From positions 1 through 64,000 of the forward strand of contig CAJMOS010000002.1 of NCBI GenBank assembly GCA_905215015.1: a stretch of DNA of 64,000 nt, written 5' to 3'. The position numbers and the translations under genes were made by a program. Every line of letters starts with the position of its first letter. The first letter of the stretch is position 1. This DNA comes from an uncultured bacterium. Lineage in GTDB: Bacteria > Spirochaetota > Spirochaetia > Sphaerochaetales > Sphaerochaetaceae. Below, in pieces: positions 61,304-64,000 of the stretch. The notes below the pieces were generated by a model. That model saw nothing but the letters and a program-made list of their open reading frames with translations. It searched no databases and was not told the origin of the DNA.

Positions 61304-61377
61304 TGAGACTGAGAAGATTCGAACTTCCGACCCTCAGTTCCGCAAACTGGTACTCTATCCAGCTGAGCTACAGTCTC
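61304..61377 (-). tRNA. tRNA-Arg (GCG)
   Basis: A 74-base cloverleaf: acceptor GAGACTG/CAGTCTC, D arm GCTCAGCTGGATAGAGT as in E. coli tRNA-Arg, T loop TTCGAAT and discriminator A. The anticodon loop is TTGCGGA, giving anticodon GCG instead of the usual ACG. The anticodon stem has a C-A mismatch at pair 27-43. CCA is not encoded. Confidence 0.88.
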
Positions 61378-61396
61378 ATCTTGTAAAAAACCAAAG

Positions 61397-61483
61397 CGGA
61401 GAGGCGGGGATTCGAACCCCGGAACCCGTTACCAGGTTAACTCCTTAGCAGGGAGCCCGATTCGGCCACTCTCGCACCTCTCC
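61397..61483 (-). tRNA. tRNA-Ser (GCT)
   Basis: Cloverleaf of 87 bases with a long variable arm, anticodon loop CTGCTAA within GCTCC/GGAGT, and discriminator G. It reads AGC/AGU. CCA is not encoded. Confidence 0.95.
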
Positions 61484-61510
61484 AGGAATTACCTTCGACT
61501 GATACGTAAT

Positions 61511-61595
61511 CGGAGAGAGTGGGATTCGAACCCACGGAGACTTGCGCCTCAACAGTTTTCAAAACTGTCTCCTTCGACCACTCGGACACCTCTCC
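61511..61595 (-). tRNA. tRNA-Ser (TGA)
   Basis: Cloverleaf of 85 bases with a long variable arm, anticodon loop TTTGAAA within ACAGT/ACTGT, and discriminator G. It reads UCA and probably UCG/UCU. It is the first tRNA of the transcript. Confidence 0.95.
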
Positions 61596-61656
61596 AAGGA
61601 AATCGTTCCGACAAGCGAAACAGATATCCGACAGGCCCTTCACCAGTCGTTTGACA

Positions 61657-61685
61657 ACTATAGTTTCCGATAGTCTTTTTGTCAA
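61657..61685 (-). promoter_or_regulatory. Strong promoter of the tRNA-SRP RNA cluster
   Basis: Minus-strand consensus -35 TTGACA (61685-61680), 17-base spacer and -10 TATAGT (61662-61657), about 55 bases before the first tRNA. Confidence 0.85.
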
Positions 61686-61728
61686 CCACTGGATTTTCTT
61701 CTCCCGTCCTTTTTGCTATGGTTAAGGT

Positions 61729-63120
61729 ATGTTCCGCATGTTCGGAAAAGGTTCGTCCCATAAATCGGTTCCCAAACTGACCGAGGAAGACAAGACGCAT
61801 GAGAAAAAGAAGATAGAGACACTCAAGGCCGGGATGTTGGCCCGTGAGGCGCTCGCGTTGTGCAAAAAGCTGCTCGACGCCCACGGACCGAGGCTTTCTG
61901 GTAGTGAGTCCTGTCTCCTGACGGCCGATGAACTGCGCGACGCTCTCGGAACGTACTGCTCCAAGACAGGGGTCGACGATATCCGGATTGCCAGCAGGGC
62001 TCCCGTCCTGCCCTGGAAACTGGTCGGCGTCGTCTATCCGGTTGTCGTCCTGGCGCTCTGCCTCGGCTTCCCGCTTGTCGGCACCGGCCTCTACCTTCTG
62101 TTCGGACTCTATGCGCTACGGGAAATCTACTGGTATCGGCCTCTGTTTGAGAAATACCAGAAACGCGCCCGAGGAAAGAATGTCTGGGCGGTCATCGAAC
62201 CGGAGGGCGAGGCGACCCACACCTTGATTTTCGGCGCCCACCATGACAGCGCCAGGATGTGGCGTTTTTCCAAAGACGACCGGAAGGAATATACGCGTAA
62301 CGTCACCTTGCCCTTGGGGGCGATTGGTCTGCTGGGGCTTGAGTGCGTGGTCCAGCTCTTCACCGAGCTGGTTTCCGGTACCATCCTCACCCCGAACCTG
62401 CCGTCTCCAAGCCTGATTCTCTACCTGGTTGTCCTGATTGCGGGCATCCCCTTGGTCTGGCGCCTGAGGAAGGTGCTGGGCGACGAGGGGGCTCCTGGCG
62501 CGGGGGACAACCTGCTCTCCGGCGCCCTGCTGGTCCAGCTGGCAAGGTACTATGACTGGAGGAAGCGATGTGGCTTCCCCCTCACGCATACCCGGCTGGT
62601 CTTTGCTTCGTTCGACGGAGAAGAGTGCGGGCTGAGGGGCAGCAGGCGTTTTTTCGAGGACCACCACTGGGAAGGTGAGGTGGAGATGCTCAACTTCGAC
62701 TGTCTCTACCGCGCCAAGTCGCTCAGCTTCCTGAGCCAGGACGTCAATGGCAGCCAGCAACTGGACCAGGAACTGGCCAGTTCTCTGGTGGCCACCGCCA
62801 AGCAGATGGGGTATCAGGCAGGCATGGGCTCCATTCCCTTCCTTGGAGGAGGAACCGACGCCGCCTCGGCGATGCGCGCCGGCATCCCGGCGACTACCAT
62901 GACGGCAGTGTCCTGGAACGACAGGCAAAGCGGGAATGTCTCGCACACCAGCGATGACACGACCGAGGCGATTGAAGAGCAGGTGGTCGAGGAGGCGATT
63001 TCGATCGCCATCAAATGGATTGACCAGCACGAGCAGGAACACCAATCGGCCAAACCCCAACAGAAGCAGGAACCACCCAGAAAGGAGGTGCCTTCCCTTC
63101 TTTTCAAACGATTGTTTTGA
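61729..63120 (+). CDS. Membrane-associated M28-family zinc aminopeptidase
   Basis: A 463-residue M28 peptidase with inserted membrane helices. The five metal ligands of the di-zinc site are visible in order: H in GAHHDSA, D in GAGDNLLSG, the EE in DGEECGLRGS (catalytic Glu and ligand), D in MLNFD, and H in VSHTSDDT. Hydrophobic pairs near 85-125 and two further segments near 190-245 anchor it in the membrane, an uncommon layout for M28. The tail is Gln/Pro-rich. The ATG follows a TATGGT box by six bases. The 3' end overlaps yigZ by 17 bases on the other strand. Confidence 0.82.
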   Translation: MFRMFGKGSSHKSVPKLTEEDKTHEKKKIETLKAGMLAREALALCKKLLDAHGPRLSGSESCLLTADELRDALGTYCSKTGVDDIRIASRAPVLPWKLVGVVYPVVVLALCLGFPLVGTGLYLLFGLYALREIYWYRPLFEKYQKRARGKNVWAVIEPEGEATHTLIFGAHHDSARMWRFSKDDRKEYTRNVTLPLGAIGLLGLECVVQLFTELVSGTILTPNLPSPSLILYLVVLIAGIPLVWRLRKVLGDEGAPGAGDNLLSGALLVQLARYYDWRKRCGFPLTHTRLVFASFDGEECGLRGSRRFFEDHHWEGEVEMLNFDCLYRAKSLSFLSQDVNGSQQLDQELASSLVATAKQMGYQAGMGSIPFLGGGTDAASAMRAGIPATTMTAVSWNDRQSGNVSHTSDDTTEAIEEQVVEEAISIAIKWIDQHEQEHQSAKPQQKQEPPRKEVPSLLFKRLF

Positions 63121-63706
63121 AGGATACCAGCGCTTGCGCTCCGGTCAGTTCGGTCAGAGAGTCGGAAAGCTTTCGCTCTTGGCTTGAGGCGATGGTTCCG
63201 GAAATCGTCACGTCGGTCTCGAAGCTTTCGCCATCCACTTGGGCCCCGACGGAGTCCAGCAGCATCCGTACCGGCTTGTACTGGTTGTAGGAGACAAGCA
63301 ACGAGAAGGAGCTCTTGCGCACCTGTTCCTCGGTCCGGCAGAGAGCGATTACCCCTTTGGCGCTGTCGCCGTAGGCGGAGACCAGACCGCCGGTGCCCAG
63401 CAGGGTTCCCCCGAAATAGCGGACCACCAGGACGCAGATGTCGGTGATTCCGCTGCCCTTGACTACCTCGAGCACCGGTCTTCCTGCCGTATTCTTTGGT
63501 TCCTTGTCGTCGCTGGAGCTGAACAGGCTTCCCTGCTTGCCTACCACCGCCGCGTGGACCACGTGGTTCGCGCCGGGGTGCATGGCACGAACCTCCCGCA
63601 CCAGCTCTTTGGCCATTTCCAGCGAGGTGCACGTGCGGGCATAGGCGATGAACTTGGACTTTTTCACCTCGATTTGAAAGACTGGCTCGTTCAGCAGGAT
63701 CTTCAT
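63104..63706 (-). CDS. yigZ: YigZ/IMPACT-family protein
   Basis: A 200-residue protein of the IMPACT/YigZ family (UPF0029), linked to translation control; the bacterial role is not established. It has the family core KKSKFIAYA near 17-25, DDKEPKNTAGRPVLEV and VRYFGGTLLGTGGLVSAYGDS, followed by the C-terminal EF-G-like domain. The ATG at 63706 has AGGTGG five bases upstream, and the GTG three codons earlier overlaps the previous stop. It follows the aldo/keto reductase gene by two bases. Confidence 0.92.
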   Translation of the reverse strand: MKILLNEPVFQIEVKKSKFIAYARTCTSLEMAKELVREVRAMHPGANHVVHAAVVGKQGSLFSSSDDKEPKNTAGRPVLEVVKGSGITDICVLVVRYFGGTLLGTGGLVSAYGDSAKGVIALCRTEEQVRKSSFSLLVSYNQYKPVRMLLDSVGAQVDGESFETDVTISGTIASSQERKLSDSLTELTGAQALVSFKTIV

Positions 63707-63708
63707 CT

Positions 63709-64000
63709 TCACCACCTGTGCGCGAATACCGTGTCCTGCCAGGCAGGTGCAAGGGCCGAGAGGTTGTCCCCCAGCGTGGTCAGCATAGCACGTTCATCCC
63801 CTGACAGGGAGACAGGTTCCAGATCCTGGGCGAGTTGCTCTTTGGAACGGGCTCCCAGCACAACCTGGTCGAAGCCTTGCGCCATGGCCCAGGAAAGGGC
63901 CACCTGGCTCATCGAGCAGTGGTGTATCCGGGAAACCTCGCGGATTCCGGCAAGGAGCGCCTGGAACTGGAGCGGGTGTTGGTAGCAATACAGCGTTCCC
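63709..64000 (-). CDS. Aldo/keto reductase, C-terminal part (runs off the window)
   Basis: About 97 codons at the 3' end of an NAD(P)H-dependent aldo/keto reductase. The fragment SMSQVALSWAMAQGFDQVVL followed by GARSKEQLAQDL is the cofactor-binding end of the TIM barrel, as in the family's VALAW...GxR...L pattern. The catalytic tetrad lies upstream, outside the window. The stop is two bases before the yigZ start, so the two are co-transcribed. Confidence 0.85.
   Translation of the reverse strand, partial: GTLYCYQHPLQFQALLAGIREVSRIHHCSMSQVALSWAMAQGFDQVVLGARSKEQLAQDLEPVSLSGDERAMLTTLGDNLSALAPAWQDTVFAHRW

Overview
This window looks like the replication-origin side of a spirochaete chromosome, most likely a Sphaerochaeta-like member. 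The reasons are the moderately high GC; substrate-binding proteins with short signal peptides ending in AxGNAE or ANGAQE, a style common in Treponema and Sphaerochaeta; two large sugar ABC transporter loci, each with a YesM/YesN-type two-component system; and a radA / butyrate kinase / A-type flavoprotein setting that suggests an anaerobic sugar fermenter. The lineage is inferred, not proven.

Bases 1-10.4 kb are the origin and segregation core: the 5' end of dnaA (minus strand), a candidate oriC, gyrB-gyrA, an AT-rich gap with two parS sites, nfu, parA-parB, a cyclophilin-FKBP fusion carrying a third parS inside its gene, and radA. Bases 10.5-17.5 kb hold butyrate kinase, a TraB-like membrane protein, a small unknown protein, a YgjP-like metalloprotease, a large radical SAM protein and a flavodiiron protein. 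Bases 17.5-20 kb carry two paralogous exported proteins of unknown function. Bases 20-25 kb (minus strand) are a MATE - nagA - pepD - class-I glutamine amidotransferase run.

Bases 25.1-25.6 kb hold fused fragments of a second MATE gene and a second nagA. Next comes a visibly AT-richer block (25.6-33.2 kb): histidine kinase and AraC-type regulator on the minus strand, then a sugar-binding protein, two permeases and a 641-residue protein of unknown family on the plus strand. This is followed by the second MATE gene with ygiQ, a trehalase-like glycosidase, a degenerate-GGDEF/EAL protein, a gluconate 5-dehydrogenase-like SDR, a small lipoprotein, and the housekeeping dnaX-ybaB-recR operon.

Bases 45-61 kb form a polysaccharide utilisation locus. 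The minus-strand operon reads binding protein, two permeases, GH88, heparinase II/III-like, GH2. A divergent plus-strand operon reads histidine kinase, AraC-type regulator, second heparinase II/III-like enzyme. A convergent LacZ-type GH2 closes the locus. The lyase plus GH88 combination points to a uronic-acid-containing polymer such as a glycosaminoglycan, and the SDR at 40.4 kb may belong to the same pathway.

Bases 60.9-61.7 kb hold an RNA cluster on the minus strand: four serine tRNAs covering all serine codons, one arginine tRNA with an unusual GCG anticodon, and the 4.5S SRP RNA. The window ends with an M28 peptidase, a YigZ-family protein and the 3' end of an aldo/keto reductase. The best candidates for follow-up are the glycosaminoglycan-type locus, the unknown 641-residue protein of the AT-rich block, the paired exported proteins, the tRNA-Arg(GCG), and the apparent use of leaderless promoters.
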